DNA of 64,000 nt, from assembly GCA_052437175.1 (NCBI GenBank), contig JBQVOK010000002.1:310001-374000 (forward strand), in the 5' to 3' direction. Positions 8,896 to 18,377 of the stretch are shown piece by piece. The translations under genes were made by a program, and so were the position numbers. Below the pieces are notes generated by a model. The model was given only the letters and a program-made list of their open reading frames with translations. It was not told the DNA's origin and did no database searches. Each line of letters opens with the position of its first letter. The stretch's first letter is position 1. This DNA comes from JACVCJ01 sp052437175 (GTDB taxonomy: Bacteria; Bacteroidota; Bacteroidia; CAIKAF01).

Positions 8896-11800
8896 TTAAC
8901 GTATCAGATTTACGCCGCCCGTTATCTCTTTCAGCTTACCGTCCTTCTCCTTGTACTTGATTATGAAGGCGTAGGTGTCTGACTTCAGCGGTTCGCCGCC
9001 ATTGTGGTAGGTGCCCCGCCACTGGTCGTAAATATTCTGTGTGGCAAATACCGTTTCGCCCCAGCGGCTGAAGATGCGCAGGTCAAAATCGGTAATATAA
9101 CTGATGGATACGTTCCAGGTGTCGTTCACGCCGTCGTTGTTCGGTGTAAAGGAATTGGGAATAAAGGCAAAGGTGGGACCTTCCGGCACACCAGGACCTT
9201 CTTCCGGCACTTCGCTGAAGTGGGCAATGAGCGTATCGTTGGCGCTGATAGTAAAGGTTACCGTAGGCGAAGTGGCCGAAGGGCTCAGCGCATGGTGCTG
9301 TATGGTCCAGTTGCCGAAGGTATACCCGCTCTGCGGCAGGGCAATGGCGGTGATCACCGTATTGCTGTCGAACAGGGAAGAGTAGGGATAGCCGCCCGGC
9401 GTAAACCCGTTGATGTCGGCATCGCCGCTGTTTACCGGATCTACCCATACTGTAAGGCGTTTTTTACCCGGCAGCGGTATCAGTTTAAAGTGCGCAATGA
9501 CCGTATCGTTCTGTGTTACGGCAAAGGCTACATTGGCATCTGTTACCGAAGGCAGCACCGTATGGTTGTCCAGCTCCCAGTAATCGAACACATAACCGGC
9601 TGCGGCCAGGGCCGACATGGTAATGTTCGAGTTTTCCAGGTAGGTATTTGTATAGGCATAAGCCGGGGGTACAAAGCCCGAAATATCTATGTTCCCGGAA
9701 AGCGGTGGATCCACCAGGAAGGTTAGTTCCGGGTCCTGTATCTGCTTAAAGTGGGCAATAATGGTCTGTGCACCCGTGATCTGTATGCTCGCATCCGAAT
9801 CGTTGATCGTCGGCAGCACAGGGTCAACGGCCTGCCAGTAATCGAATTCGTAACCGGCATTGGCGTAAGCCTTTAGAAGGATATCGATATTGCCGTAATA
9901 CGTTCCGTTGAAGGGATAGGACGGCAGCATCAGGCTGTTTACCTTGATGGTACCGGCACCGGCAGGCATTACATCGAAATTTACCTGGTAGGGGCCGCTC
10001 ACATTGTAGCAGTCTACCATACCCTGCTGTATCTGCACGCAGCGGTCGTTGATAAAGTCCTTCAGTTCCTGCACCTTGGTCTGCCAGCCGGCCATGGTTC
10101 CGCCCCAGCGGGCGATCTGTCCCGGCATTTCGGGCGTGATCTTCAGCAGCATGCTGTCGAGTACGTGTATCATGTTGGTGCAGCTGAAGGTGGTATTCCC
10201 CAGGTCGATGTAACGGGAAATATAGTATTGCTTTACCGTGGGGTTCTCGTTGATGAGCTTGGTCAGGATAAGTGCGTGTCCCTGTCCGCCCGGATCGGGC
10301 AGTGCTTCGGCATTGCAGGGGTCTGCACCCGGTGAATCGTCGGGTACATTGGTATAGTTGATGTAGTGGCCGAAGGTGGCGTCCATGTCCCAGAGGGCAT
10401 AGCTCCATTTGGCGCGCGGATTGCCCGGGTCGTTGGTACCGCGCCACCAGGCCGTATTCCAGTTGAGCCAGTCGGTACAAACCGTATAGGAGTTGAGGCA
10501 GAAGTAATCTACCAGGGAACGCCAGTTGTACTGGGCATCTACCACGGCAAAATTAGCCGCAACGCCCATGTTGTTGCTCATAATATAATTGCGCAGTGTA
10601 TTCCAGTCGGTCTGTGCCTGTCCGCCGCCGTACTCGCTCCAGGTACCGCCCCAGGTTTTCAGGAACTGCAGTTCGTTTTCGTCGTAATCGTAATAATAAT
10701 CGGTATAGTCCTTATCGTCTACTTTTTCGCGCACGTCATATACGCCCCAGTACTGTCCGTTCACGTACATGATCACGGGCTCCCAGGTACGGCCGTCCAG
10801 GTCCAGTCCACCCTGCTGCGACAGTGTGGTCACATAGGAATCGCGGATATGGGCGCCGTTGGCAAAGGGATAGTTATCATTGGCAGCGGCTTTAATGATA
10901 AGGCGCTGGTATTTCTGGCGGCTCTTGCGGTTAAATACCGGGTGGTCCAGGTCGTCGGCATAGCCGAACTGGTCGCGTGCAATATAGTCGATACCCCGCT
11001 GTGCATAGGCCCAGGAGTCGTTCCCGTGTTCGTTGGCGTCGCCATAGGTCTCGGCCACAAAGGCCCCGTTGGCTTCAAAATATTCCAGGCCCGCCTGCGG
11101 GGTTATCTGTGAACCGCCCAGCAGGGTGGCAATATTGTCCCCGAAGATGGAAATAACGGCAATGCCGTGGGTAACACCGATAAAATACGTATTGCTGGCC
11201 ACATAACTGGGCAGTACCGCCGGGTTGTTGGAGAATACGCGGGCCCGCAGCACTGTGGTGGCATTTACCGCGATAGGGCCCGTATATAAGGTAGATGTTG
11301 TGGTCGGTGTAGAACCGTTGGTAGTGTAACGGATCTGCGAGTTAGGCTCTACGGTGCTCAGGGTCACGTTCTGCCCTCCGCCGTAAAAACCTTCCGGCAC
11401 GCTCATGGTGGCTGTGGCCGCATACCCGGTATAGGGCGTTCCGCCGTTGGCCGCATTGGGCGTGGCCGTGGTAAATACGCTCCAGGTGGCCGCTCCGTCG
11501 GTAGTACGTCCGGTGGAATGTCCGTTCTGGTTGGGTGAGGTAATTACGTTATCGAGTACGGCCCCCGAAGGGTCTGCAAAAATGATCGGTTCGTTGGAGG
11601 TCTGGGTGATCTTGAAATTGGTGTGATATTGTCCGCCGAAAACCCCATCGCGCCCGGAGGCAAAAAAGACCATACGCTGCCCGGCGCCCAGGTTCACGGC
11701 CGGAATGGGCCATTTGGTGGTATTGCCCCCGTTGTCGCTCAGGTGATAGCCCCCGAGGTTCACGGCTGCTCCGCCGGCATTGTACAGCTCGATCCAGTCT

Positions 11801-11931
11801 TCATACTCGCCGAAGCCATCGGCATAACTGGAACGGTTGGCAGCGGAATACTCATTGATCAGTACCTGCGAAAACGCCGCACCGGATGTGCAGAAAGCAC
11901 ATGCAAGGATGAGTAAAAATCGTTTTTTCAT
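8896..11931 (-). CDS. CotH/lamin-tail T9SS cargo protein
   Basis: 1011 residues. Signal peptide (1-21, ending AAFSQ), lamin-tail domain (about 23-130), a chitobiase-like C-terminal domain (about 175-250, YTTNGSTPTTTS), and a CotH kinase-like domain (about 310-560) with VNGQYWGVYDVREKVD and the LWDMDATFG acidic motif. Three InlB-like beta repeats follow (each ending in IAHFK or IAHFS), then a CHU_C/gliding-type C-terminal domain (PNSFTPNNDGVNDTW … SDTYAFIIKYKEKDG), the type B signal for type 9 secretion. The protein is therefore predicted to be exported to the cell surface or medium. CotH domains phosphorylate proteins in spore formers; the target here is unknown. Confidence 0.9.
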   Translation of the reverse strand: MKKRFLLILACAFCTSGAAFSQVLINEYSAANRSSYADGFGEYEDWIELYNAGGAAVNLGGYHLSDNGGNTTKWPIPAVNLGAGQRMVFFASGRDGVFGGQYHTNFKITQTSNEPIIFADPSGAVLDNVITSPNQNGHSTGRTTDGAATWSVFTTATPNAANGGTPYTGYAATATMSVPEGFYGGGQNVTLSTVEPNSQIRYTTNGSTPTTTSTLYTGPIAVNATTVLRARVFSNNPAVLPSYVASNTYFIGVTHGIAVISIFGDNIATLLGGSQITPQAGLEYFEANGAFVAETYGDANEHGNDSWAYAQRGIDYIARDQFGYADDLDHPVFNRKSRQKYQRLIIKAAANDNYPFANGAHIRDSYVTTLSQQGGLDLDGRTWEPVIMYVNGQYWGVYDVREKVDDKDYTDYYYDYDENELQFLKTWGGTWSEYGGGQAQTDWNTLRNYIMSNNMGVAANFAVVDAQYNWRSLVDYFCLNSYTVCTDWLNWNTAWWRGTNDPGNPRAKWSYALWDMDATFGHYINYTNVPDDSPGADPCNAEALPDPGGQGHALILTKLINENPTVKQYYISRYIDLGNTTFSCTNMIHVLDSMLLKITPEMPGQIARWGGTMAGWQTKVQELKDFINDRCVQIQQGMVDCYNVSGPYQVNFDVMPAGAGTIKVNSLMLPSYPFNGTYYGNIDILLKAYANAGYEFDYWQAVDPVLPTINDSDASIQITGAQTIIAHFKQIQDPELTFLVDPPLSGNIDISGFVPPAYAYTNTYLENSNITMSALAAAGYVFDYWELDNHTVLPSVTDANVAFAVTQNDTVIAHFKLIPLPGKKRLTVWVDPVNSGDADINGFTPGGYPYSSLFDSNTVITAIALPQSGYTFGNWTIQHHALSPSATSPTVTFTISANDTLIAHFSEVPEEGPGVPEGPTFAFIPNSFTPNNDGVNDTWNVSISYITDFDLRIFSRWGETVFATQNIYDQWRGTYHNGGEPLKSDTYAFIIKYKEKDGKLKEITGGVNLIR

Positions 11932-11957
11932 ATTGGTTTACTGTGGCTTAGACCTAA

Positions 11958-11988
11958 CAAATGTAAAATTAATCTTCACATAACCAAA
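11958..11988 (-). promoter_or_regulatory. Promoter of the CotH gene
   Basis: On the minus strand, TTTG (11988-11985) and TACATTTG (11965-11958) match the Bacteroidota -33 and -7 elements, with 23 nt from start to start. This puts the transcript start about 20 nt before the ATG at 11931. It lies in the divergent region shared with dihydroorotase. Confidence 0.65.
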
Positions 11989-12004
11989 AATTAATTTTGG
12001 GCAT

Positions 12005-12039
12005 TTGTGATGCACTCCGGACTGAATTTCGGACTTTTG
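12005..12039 (+). promoter_or_regulatory. pyrC: Possible promoter of dihydroorotase
   Basis: TTG at 12005-12007 and GACTTTTG at 12032-12039 (one mismatch to TAnnTTTG) are 27 nt apart. A second, exact box, TAATTTTG, lies at 11992-11999. Either could drive the gene at 12058, which has an A-rich leader with AAGGAAAA before the ATG. Confidence 0.35.
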
Positions 12040-12057
12040 CAAAAAAGGAAAATACAC

Positions 12058-13398
12058 ATGCGGACGCTCATTAAAAATGCACTCATCGTAAACGAAGGCC
12101 ACGCTTTCAAGGGACACGTTCTTATTGAAAACGACATTATTAAGGAAGTAATACCGGCAGGTAGCCAGGCCGAGCCCGAAGCCGGCACCGTGATCCATGC
12201 CGAAGGACTTACCCTGATGCCCGGCATGATCGACGACCAGGTACACTTCCGCGAACCGGGGCTCACCCACAAGGGCGACCTGTATACCGAAGCGCGGGCA
12301 GCCGTGGCCGGGGGCATAACCTCATACATGGAAATGCCCAATACCGTGCCCAACACCCTTACGCAGGAGCTCCTGCAGCAGAAATACGACCGCGCGGCCG
12401 AAGTTTCCCTGGCCAATTATTCCTTTTTTATGGGCGGCGGAAACGATAACCTGGCCGAAGTGCTCAAAACTGACCTTTCAGAGGTATGCGGACTGAAAAT
12501 TTTTATGGGCAGCAGTACCGGCAATATGCTGGTAGACAATAAAGAAACGCTGGAGGCCATTTTCCGGGAGTTCGGTGGTATCATTGCCCTGCATTGCGAA
12601 TACGAACCCATCGTAAAAGCCAACAATGCTCTTTTCCTCGAAAAATACGGCGATGCGCTCACGGCCGCCCAGCATCCGCTCATACGCAGTGCCGAAGCCT
12701 GTTACGCCAGTTCTTCGCAGGCGGTGGACCTGGCCGAAAAGCACGGCACCCGAATCCATATCCTGCACATTTCCACGGAAAAAGAGACCAGCCTCTTCCG
12801 CAATGATATTCCCCTGGCCGAAAAAAAGATCACAGCCGAAGCCTGCCTGCACCATCTCTGGTTCAGCGATGCCGATTACCTGCAAAAGGGCAACTTTATA
12901 AAATGGAACCCGGCCGTAAAGACCGCCGAGGACCGCGAAGGCATCTGGAAAGCCCTGCTCGACGGGCGCATAGACGTGGTAGCCACCGACCATGCCCCGC
13001 ATACCTTCGAAGAAAAATCAGCGCCCTATATTTCGGCACCCAGCGGCGGACCACTGGTGCAGCATGCTCTTAACGGCTATATCGAATTTGTGAAACAGGG
13101 CCGCTGGACCCTGGAACAGCTCGTGGAAAAATTTGCACACAACCCGGCCCGCCTCTTCCGCATACAGAAAAGGGGCTTTATCCGTCCGGGCTATTTTGCC
13201 GACCTGGTGCTGGCCGATACAAACGCCGCCTACACGGTGAACAAGCAAAATATCCTCTACAAATGCGGCTGGAGCCCTTTCGAAGGGGTTACGTTCCACA
13301 ATACAGTGACCCATACGTTTGTAAACGGGCACCTGGTCTACGAAAAAGGGGTGTTCCACGAAGAGAAGAAAGGCGAACGTCTGCGTTTCGACCGTTAG
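12058..13398 (+). CDS. pyrC: Dihydroorotase, class I type
   Basis: 446 residues from ATG 12058. An amidohydrolase of the dihydroorotase family, which cyclises carbamoyl-aspartate in pyrimidine synthesis. Visible metal-site elements are Lys in CGLKIFMG, His in ALHCEYE, His in RIHILHIS and Asp in VATDHAPHT. The usual HxH at the first strand reads QVH here (Gln61, His63), so one ligand position is changed. I recall the same wording in other Bacteroidota enzymes, so it may be a lineage trait rather than loss of activity. No other pyr gene is adjacent. Convergent with the permease gene, whose stop lies 3 bases away. Confidence 0.85.
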   Translation: MRTLIKNALIVNEGHAFKGHVLIENDIIKEVIPAGSQAEPEAGTVIHAEGLTLMPGMIDDQVHFREPGLTHKGDLYTEARAAVAGGITSYMEMPNTVPNTLTQELLQQKYDRAAEVSLANYSFFMGGGNDNLAEVLKTDLSEVCGLKIFMGSSTGNMLVDNKETLEAIFREFGGIIALHCEYEPIVKANNALFLEKYGDALTAAQHPLIRSAEACYASSSQAVDLAEKHGTRIHILHISTEKETSLFRNDIPLAEKKITAEACLHHLWFSDADYLQKGNFIKWNPAVKTAEDREGIWKALLDGRIDVVATDHAPHTFEEKSAPYISAPSGGPLVQHALNGYIEFVKQGRWTLEQLVEKFAHNPARLFRIQKRGFIRPGYFADLVLADTNAAYTVNKQNILYKCGWSPFEGVTFHNTVTHTFVNGHLVYEKGVFHEEKKGERLRFDR

Positions 13399-13401
13399 GG
13401 T

Positions 13402-14646
13402 CTACTTGCTGCGGATCGCTTCTACCGGATCGAGACGGCTGGCCATCCAGGCGGGAATGATACCGGCCACCATACCGGTGACTACGCTCAGCAGGATACC
13501 GATCAGGGCGTTCTGCGCGCTCATATTGATCTCGAAATCAAAATTTGTGGTCACGATCCAGGCGGCAGCTGCCACCAGGCCCAGCCCGGCAAGTCCGCCC
13601 AGCAGCGAAAGCACTACGCTTTCCACCAGGAACTGCCATAAGATAAAGCTGCGCCGCGCGCCCAGGGCTTTTTGAATACCGATGATATTGGTGCGTTCCT
13701 TTACGGATACGAACATGATATTGGCCACCCCGAAACCGCCGATGAAAATGGCAAACATACCGATGATCCAGCCTACGATGTTCAGTACGGCAAACGTGGC
13801 CTCGGTCATCTGGGTAAGGATACTGGTCTCATTCAGGGCAAAATCGTCGTCTTCGGTCGGGCGCAGTTTACGGATAGAACGCATGGTACCGCGCAGTTCG
13901 TCCATAATGCCTTCGTTACTGATACCCGGCTTGGGCTGCACCAGGATCTCCGAAAACACGTTGAAGCTACTCAGGTTCACCATACTGCGGTAAGACTGCA
14001 GGGGAATGAACACCGCCTGGTCGTTAAACCCGCCCAGCAGGCCCTGCCCTTCCCTGGCCAGGGTACCGATCACCTCAAAGTTCTTGCCGTTCAGTTTTAT
14101 CGTTTTACCCACGCCGCCACCGTCGGGGAAAAGCGCCTGGGCCGTTTCCACACCCAGTATGGCTACATTTTTACCATAGCGCGACTCCTGTTCCGTAAAA
14201 TAGCGGCCCTGTTCTATGTCCAGCGGACGTAAACGGTCGAACTCATAACTGATGCCCATCAGCTGAATATTCTCCGCGCTCATATCTTTATAGGCGCCAT
14301 TGGTACCGAACTGCGAGCGGAAAGCCACATCGGCCACCGAAGAAGCCCGTCTGCGTATCAGTTCCACCTCGGCCGGCGAAGGCTGCGGGCGCTTCATGTA
14401 CTTCCAGTAGGGATAATCGGGGCCCATGCCGTCCCAGGGCCATTTGCCCACAAACACCACATTGGTACCCAGTGAGTTGAATGTACCTTCGATGTTCTTT
14501 TCGAGTGAATTTACCGCGCTCAGCACCAGGATGATCGAAAAGATACCGATCACAATACCGAACAGCGACAAAAACGTACGCAGTTTATTGCCCCAGAGCG
14601 ATCCCAGGGCAAATCGTATACTTTCCTTTATGAGACTGGCAAACAT
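13402..14646 (-). CDS. MacB-like ABC transporter permease
   Basis: 414 residues. One N-terminal membrane segment (about 22-44), a large MacB periplasmic core domain (about 45-270), then three FtsX-type membrane segments at the C-terminus (starting near FAVLNIVGWIIGMFAIFI, VVLSLLGGLAGLGLVAAA and ALIGILLSVVTGMVAGIIP) and the family ending PAWMASRLDPVEAIR. This is the permease half of a MacB/LolCE-like exporter or mechanotransmission machine. No ATPase gene is next to it, so the partner must be encoded elsewhere. Confidence 0.9.
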   Translation of the reverse strand: MFASLIKESIRFALGSLWGNKLRTFLSLFGIVIGIFSIILVLSAVNSLEKNIEGTFNSLGTNVVFVGKWPWDGMGPDYPYWKYMKRPQPSPAEVELIRRRASSVADVAFRSQFGTNGAYKDMSAENIQLMGISYEFDRLRPLDIEQGRYFTEQESRYGKNVAILGVETAQALFPDGGGVGKTIKLNGKNFEVIGTLAREGQGLLGGFNDQAVFIPLQSYRSMVNLSSFNVFSEILVQPKPGISNEGIMDELRGTMRSIRKLRPTEDDDFALNETSILTQMTEATFAVLNIVGWIIGMFAIFIGGFGVANIMFVSVKERTNIIGIQKALGARRSFILWQFLVESVVLSLLGGLAGLGLVAAAAWIVTTNFDFEINMSAQNALIGILLSVVTGMVAGIIPAWMASRLDPVEAIRSK

Positions 14647-14770
14647 CCTTTTTACAAAAACTAATTAAATGAGCACGGTACGAATTTGCATAAAAATTCA
14701 CACCTTTGCACCCTCATTTAGACCAGTTACTGGTCTTTTTCGGCAAATACCGCAAAACATCATTATAAGT

Positions 14771-16297
14771 ATGGCATTCAACAAAACGATCCGCAGAGCT
14801 CTTATTTCCGTTTTTGATAAGACCGGTCTGGAACCCATTGTCCGTAAACTGCATGAACTGAACGTAGAAATCCTGTCCACCGGCGGCACCCAAACCTTTA
14901 TAGAACAGCTGGGCATACCCGTGATACCTGTTGAAACGCTTACGGAATATCCTTCGGTTTTCGGCGGACGTGTAAAAACGCTGCATCCGAAGATCTTCGG
15001 AGGAATACTGGCCCGTACGGAGAACGAGAGCGACCAGCGCGAAGCCCTGGAATTTGCCATTCCCTTCATCGACCTGGTGATCGTAGACCTTTACCCCTTC
15101 GAAAAAACGGTGGCTTCCACCACAGACGAGCAGACCATCATCGAAAAGATCGACATCGGCGGTATTTCCCTGATCCGTGCCGGCGCCAAGAACTTTAACG
15201 ACGTACTTATCGTGCCCTGTGTGGAATATTACAGCCGCCTGCTGAACCTGCTGGAAGTAAACAACGGCAACACCACCATAAACGACCGTAAGGCCTTTGC
15301 AGCCAAAGCCTTTGAAGTATCTTCGCACTACGATTCGGCCATTTTCAACTGGTTCAACGGCCATCACGAGATCGAAGCACTGAAGATCAGTTCACATGAG
15401 CCGAACCCGCTGCGCTATGGCGAAAACCCGCATCAGAAAGGCGTTTTCTTCGGCGACCTCGACGCTTTCTTCGAAAAACTCAACGGCAAGGAGATTTCGT
15501 ACAATAACCTGCTCGATATCGATGCGGCGGTGCAGCTCATTTCCGAGTTCCACGACACTACCTTTGCCATCCTGAAGCACAATAATGCCTGCGGACTGGC
15601 CAGTGCCGCCACCGTAAAAGAAGCCTATACCAAAGCCCTGGCGGGCGATCCCGTTTCAGCCTTTGGCGGAGTGCTCATCAGCAACCGCGAAATTGACCAG
15701 GAGGCCGCTGCCGAGATCAATAAACTGTTCTGCGAAGTGGTCATTGCCCCTGCCTTTACCGCCGAAGCCCTGGGAACCCTGCGTTCCAAGGCCAACCGCA
15801 TCATCCTGCAGCAAAAGATGCAGCCTGCAGGCGGCAAACAGGTACGTTCCCTGCTGAACGGCTACCTGGTGCAGGACCGCGACACGGCCTCCGAAAGTCC
15901 CGAGAACCTGAAACAGGTGACCGAACGCGCCGCTACGGCCGCCGAGACCGAAGACCTGATGTATGCCGTTAAGATCGTAAAACATACCAAGTCGAACGCC
16001 ATTGTACTGGTAAAAGACAAACAGCTGGTGGGTATCGGCACGGGCATGACCTCGCGCATCGACGCCCTGAAACACGCCATCGACAAAGCTGCCGAAGCCG
16101 GCCTTTCCCTGGAAAATGCCGTAATGGCCTCCGATGCCTTCTTCCCCTTTAACGACTGCGTGCAGATCGCTTACGGGGCCGGGGTGCGCGCCGTGATACA
16201 ACCGGGCGGATCGGTACGCGACCAGGACAGCATCGACTACTGCAACCAGCAGGGTATGGCTATGGTCACCACGGGTATACGTCATTTTAAACACTAA
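14771..16297 (+). CDS. purH: Bifunctional AICAR transformylase/IMP cyclohydrolase
   Basis: 508 residues from ATG 14771; a longer frame reaches 14669 but its extra 34 residues look like untranslated leader, which contains a CACCTTTG near-match to the -7 box at 14701. The N-terminal MGS-like cyclohydrolase domain has STGGT and KTLHPKIFGGIL. The transformylase domain has the catalytic ILKHNNACGLA (Lys, His) and the C-terminal SDAFFPFND … GGSVRDQ … TGIRHFKH. The enzyme does the last two steps of IMP synthesis in the cytoplasm. It precedes the mre cluster with its own promoter between. Confidence 0.97.
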   Translation: MAFNKTIRRALISVFDKTGLEPIVRKLHELNVEILSTGGTQTFIEQLGIPVIPVETLTEYPSVFGGRVKTLHPKIFGGILARTENESDQREALEFAIPFIDLVIVDLYPFEKTVASTTDEQTIIEKIDIGGISLIRAGAKNFNDVLIVPCVEYYSRLLNLLEVNNGNTTINDRKAFAAKAFEVSSHYDSAIFNWFNGHHEIEALKISSHEPNPLRYGENPHQKGVFFGDLDAFFEKLNGKEISYNNLLDIDAAVQLISEFHDTTFAILKHNNACGLASAATVKEAYTKALAGDPVSAFGGVLISNREIDQEAAAEINKLFCEVVIAPAFTAEALGTLRSKANRIILQQKMQPAGGKQVRSLLNGYLVQDRDTASESPENLKQVTERAATAAETEDLMYAVKIVKHTKSNAIVLVKDKQLVGIGTGMTSRIDALKHAIDKAAEAGLSLENAVMASDAFFPFNDCVQIAYGAGVRAVIQPGGSVRDQDSIDYCNQQGMAMVTTGIRHFKH

Positions 16298-16384
16298 GCA
16301 AGCGAAATACTGCAACCTGGAAGCAAGGCCCTTTGTGGCCTGCGGGCCGTTTCACTTTTTTTCAGCCAGTTATTGTGTAATAAA

Positions 16385-16416
16385 TTGCGTTTTCCGGAAC
16401 AAAAAGTATATTTTTG
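16385..16416 (+). promoter_or_regulatory. mreB: Promoter of the mreBCD cluster
   Basis: TTG (16385-16387) and TATTTTTG (16409-16416) lie 24 nt apart from start to start, matching the Bacteroidota housekeeping consensus. The expected transcript start is near 16422, leaving a leader of about 65 nt before the GTG of mreB. Confidence 0.65.
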
Positions 16417-16488
16417 CACAAGAAGTTATGAACAACACAGCTTCGGCAAATAAATTCATGTTTTTCAACGTTTTAACTACAAAACAAG

Positions 16489-17511
16489 GTGGGACTTTTT
16501 GATTTTTTGACACAGGAAATTGCCATGGACCTGGGTACGGCAAATACCATTATTATACACAACGATAAAGTGGTACTGGAAGAGCCGAGTATTGTTGCAA
16601 AGGATATCAAGACAGATAAAGTGATCGCCATCGGTCAGGACGCCCTGATGATGGAAGGTAAAACACACTCCAAGATAGAGACGATCCGTCCGCTGAAAGA
16701 CGGTGTGATCGCCGACTTTACGGCTGCCGAAGAGATGATCCGCGGCATGATCAAGAAAATTCAGAACAAAAAGAGCTGGGTTAAACCTTCGCTCAAAATG
16801 GTGATCTGCATACCCTCCGGCATTACCGAGGTGGAAAAACGGGCTGTAAAAGACAGTGCCGAACACTGCGGAGGCAAGGAGGTTTACCTGCTGCACGAGC
16901 CTATGGCCGCCGCCATCGGTATCGGTATCGACGTAAGCAAGCCCACCGGTAACATGGTCATCGACATCGGGGGTGGTACTTCTGAGATCGCCGTAATCTC
17001 CCTGGGCGGTATCGTGTGCGACAAATCGATCCGCGTGGCCGGTGACGATTTCAACGGCGATATCGAGGAATACATGCGCCGCCAGCACAACATGAAGATC
17101 GGTATCCGCACCGCCGAACGTATCAAGATCGAGGTTGGTGCCGCCCTTACCGAACTGGAAAATCCGCCGGAAGACCTGAAAGTACACGGTTCCGACCTGA
17201 TGACGGGAATCCCGCGGGAGACCACCGTTTCTTACAGCGAGGTGGCCATTGCCCTGGATAAATCCATTTCCAAAATTGAAGCAGCCGTACTGAGCGCCCT
17301 GGAGCTTACGCCCCCGGAACTCAGCGCCGATATTTACAAGACCGGTATCTATCTTACCGGCGGAGGTGCTTTGCTGCGCGGACTGGACCGCCGTATCTCC
17401 GCCAAGACCAAACTGCCCGTTCACGTAGCCGACGATCCGCTGCGTGCCGCAGCCCGCGGTACGGGTATTGCCCTCAAAAACATCGATAAGTTCCCGTTCC
17501 TTTTGCGCTAA
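16489..17511 (+). CDS. mreB: Rod shape-determining protein MreB
   Basis: 340 residues, starting at a GTG (16489) chosen because MGLFDFLTQEIAMDLGTANT aligns with the usual MreB N-terminus, whose amphipathic first residues bind membrane. Actin-fold motifs: phosphate 1 DLGTANT, phosphate 2 IDIGGGTSEIAV, adenosine LTGGGALLRGLD. It forms membrane filaments that direct lateral wall synthesis with MreC, MreD, PBP2 and RodA, all encoded next in that order. Length is normal for the family. Confidence 0.97.
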   Translation: MGLFDFLTQEIAMDLGTANTIIIHNDKVVLEEPSIVAKDIKTDKVIAIGQDALMMEGKTHSKIETIRPLKDGVIADFTAAEEMIRGMIKKIQNKKSWVKPSLKMVICIPSGITEVEKRAVKDSAEHCGGKEVYLLHEPMAAAIGIGIDVSKPTGNMVIDIGGGTSEIAVISLGGIVCDKSIRVAGDDFNGDIEEYMRRQHNMKIGIRTAERIKIEVGAALTELENPPEDLKVHGSDLMTGIPRETTVSYSEVAIALDKSISKIEAAVLSALELTPPELSADIYKTGIYLTGGGALLRGLDRRISAKTKLPVHVADDPLRAAARGTGIALKNIDKFPFLLR

Positions 17512-17531
17512 TCCTTTAAACACCGGAACTA

Positions 17532-18377
17532 TTGCAGAATTTTGGCGATTTTTTACGGAAATACAGCAGACTTATACTCCTGGTATTCTTACTGGGTGTA
17601 TCTTTTGTGCTGATCTACCTCAACAATAACTACCAGCGCGTGGTTATGTTCGGGGCAGCCAACCGGGTGGCCGGTTCCGTAAACGAAAAATTCTCCGAAA
17701 TGGACGCCTATTTCAACCTGCGCGAACAGAACGACATGCTTGCCCGCGAAAATGCCGGCCTCCGCTCCCGCCTGCTGCAGGACCAGTACCGCGTTTTTTC
17801 CGGTAAACAGACCGTAAAGGATACCCAGTACAAACAGGTATATTTTTACATCCCGGCGCGGGTCATCAATAACAGTATCGATAAAGCCAACAACTACATT
17901 ACCATTGACGTAGGCACACGCCAGGGCGTACGCAGCGGCATGGGACTTATTTCGCCCAGCGGCGCCGTAGGCGTGGTAAAGACCGTTTCAGAAGATTATG
18001 CCGTATGTATGTCGCTGCTGCACCGCAAAATGGCACTCAAGGCCCGCATACGGGGCACCCGTGAATTCGGCTCCCTCAGCTGGCAGAGTACCCGCCCCGA
18101 CGAACTGATGCTCGGCTTCATTGCCTCCCACATCAAAATAAAAGAAGGCGATACCGTGGAAACGACCTCGTTCTCCTCGATCTTTCCCGAAGGAATACCC
18201 ATCGGTACCATCAAAGGCTATGAAACAGATGCCGACGAAGGCTACCTGAACCTGAAAATAAAACCCCTGCAAAGCTTTACCTCACTCAGCCAGGTATACG
18301 TGGTCGACTACAAGGGCCGGGCCGAGCAGGACTCATTAGAAACCATGGCACGCCAGGGCGATAAAGACGACGAATGA
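17532..18377 (+). CDS. mreC: Rod shape-determining protein MreC
   Basis: 281 residues from a TTG start at 17532, 20 bases after mreB; the next in-frame Met would cut off the membrane anchor. TM at about 12-29, a coiled coil (about 55-85, EKFSEMDAYFNLREQND), then the beta-barrel pair that ends near IKPLQSFTSLSQVYVV. It is periplasmic and links MreB with PBP2. The stop overlaps mreD as ATGA. Confidence 0.93.
   Translation: MQNFGDFLRKYSRLILLVFLLGVSFVLIYLNNNYQRVVMFGAANRVAGSVNEKFSEMDAYFNLREQNDMLARENAGLRSRLLQDQYRVFSGKQTVKDTQYKQVYFYIPARVINNSIDKANNYITIDVGTRQGVRSGMGLISPSGAVGVVKTVSEDYAVCMSLLHRKMALKARIRGTREFGSLSWQSTRPDELMLGFIASHIKIKEGDTVETTSFSSIFPEGIPIGTIKGYETDADEGYLNLKIKPLQSFTSLSQVYVVDYKGRAEQDSLETMARQGDKDDE

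Noticed and set aside
16327..16358. Possible terminator after purH (GGCCC/GGGCC with a T run)
   Set aside because: A 5-bp stem with a 12-base loop is too weak to call, although TTTTTTT follows.
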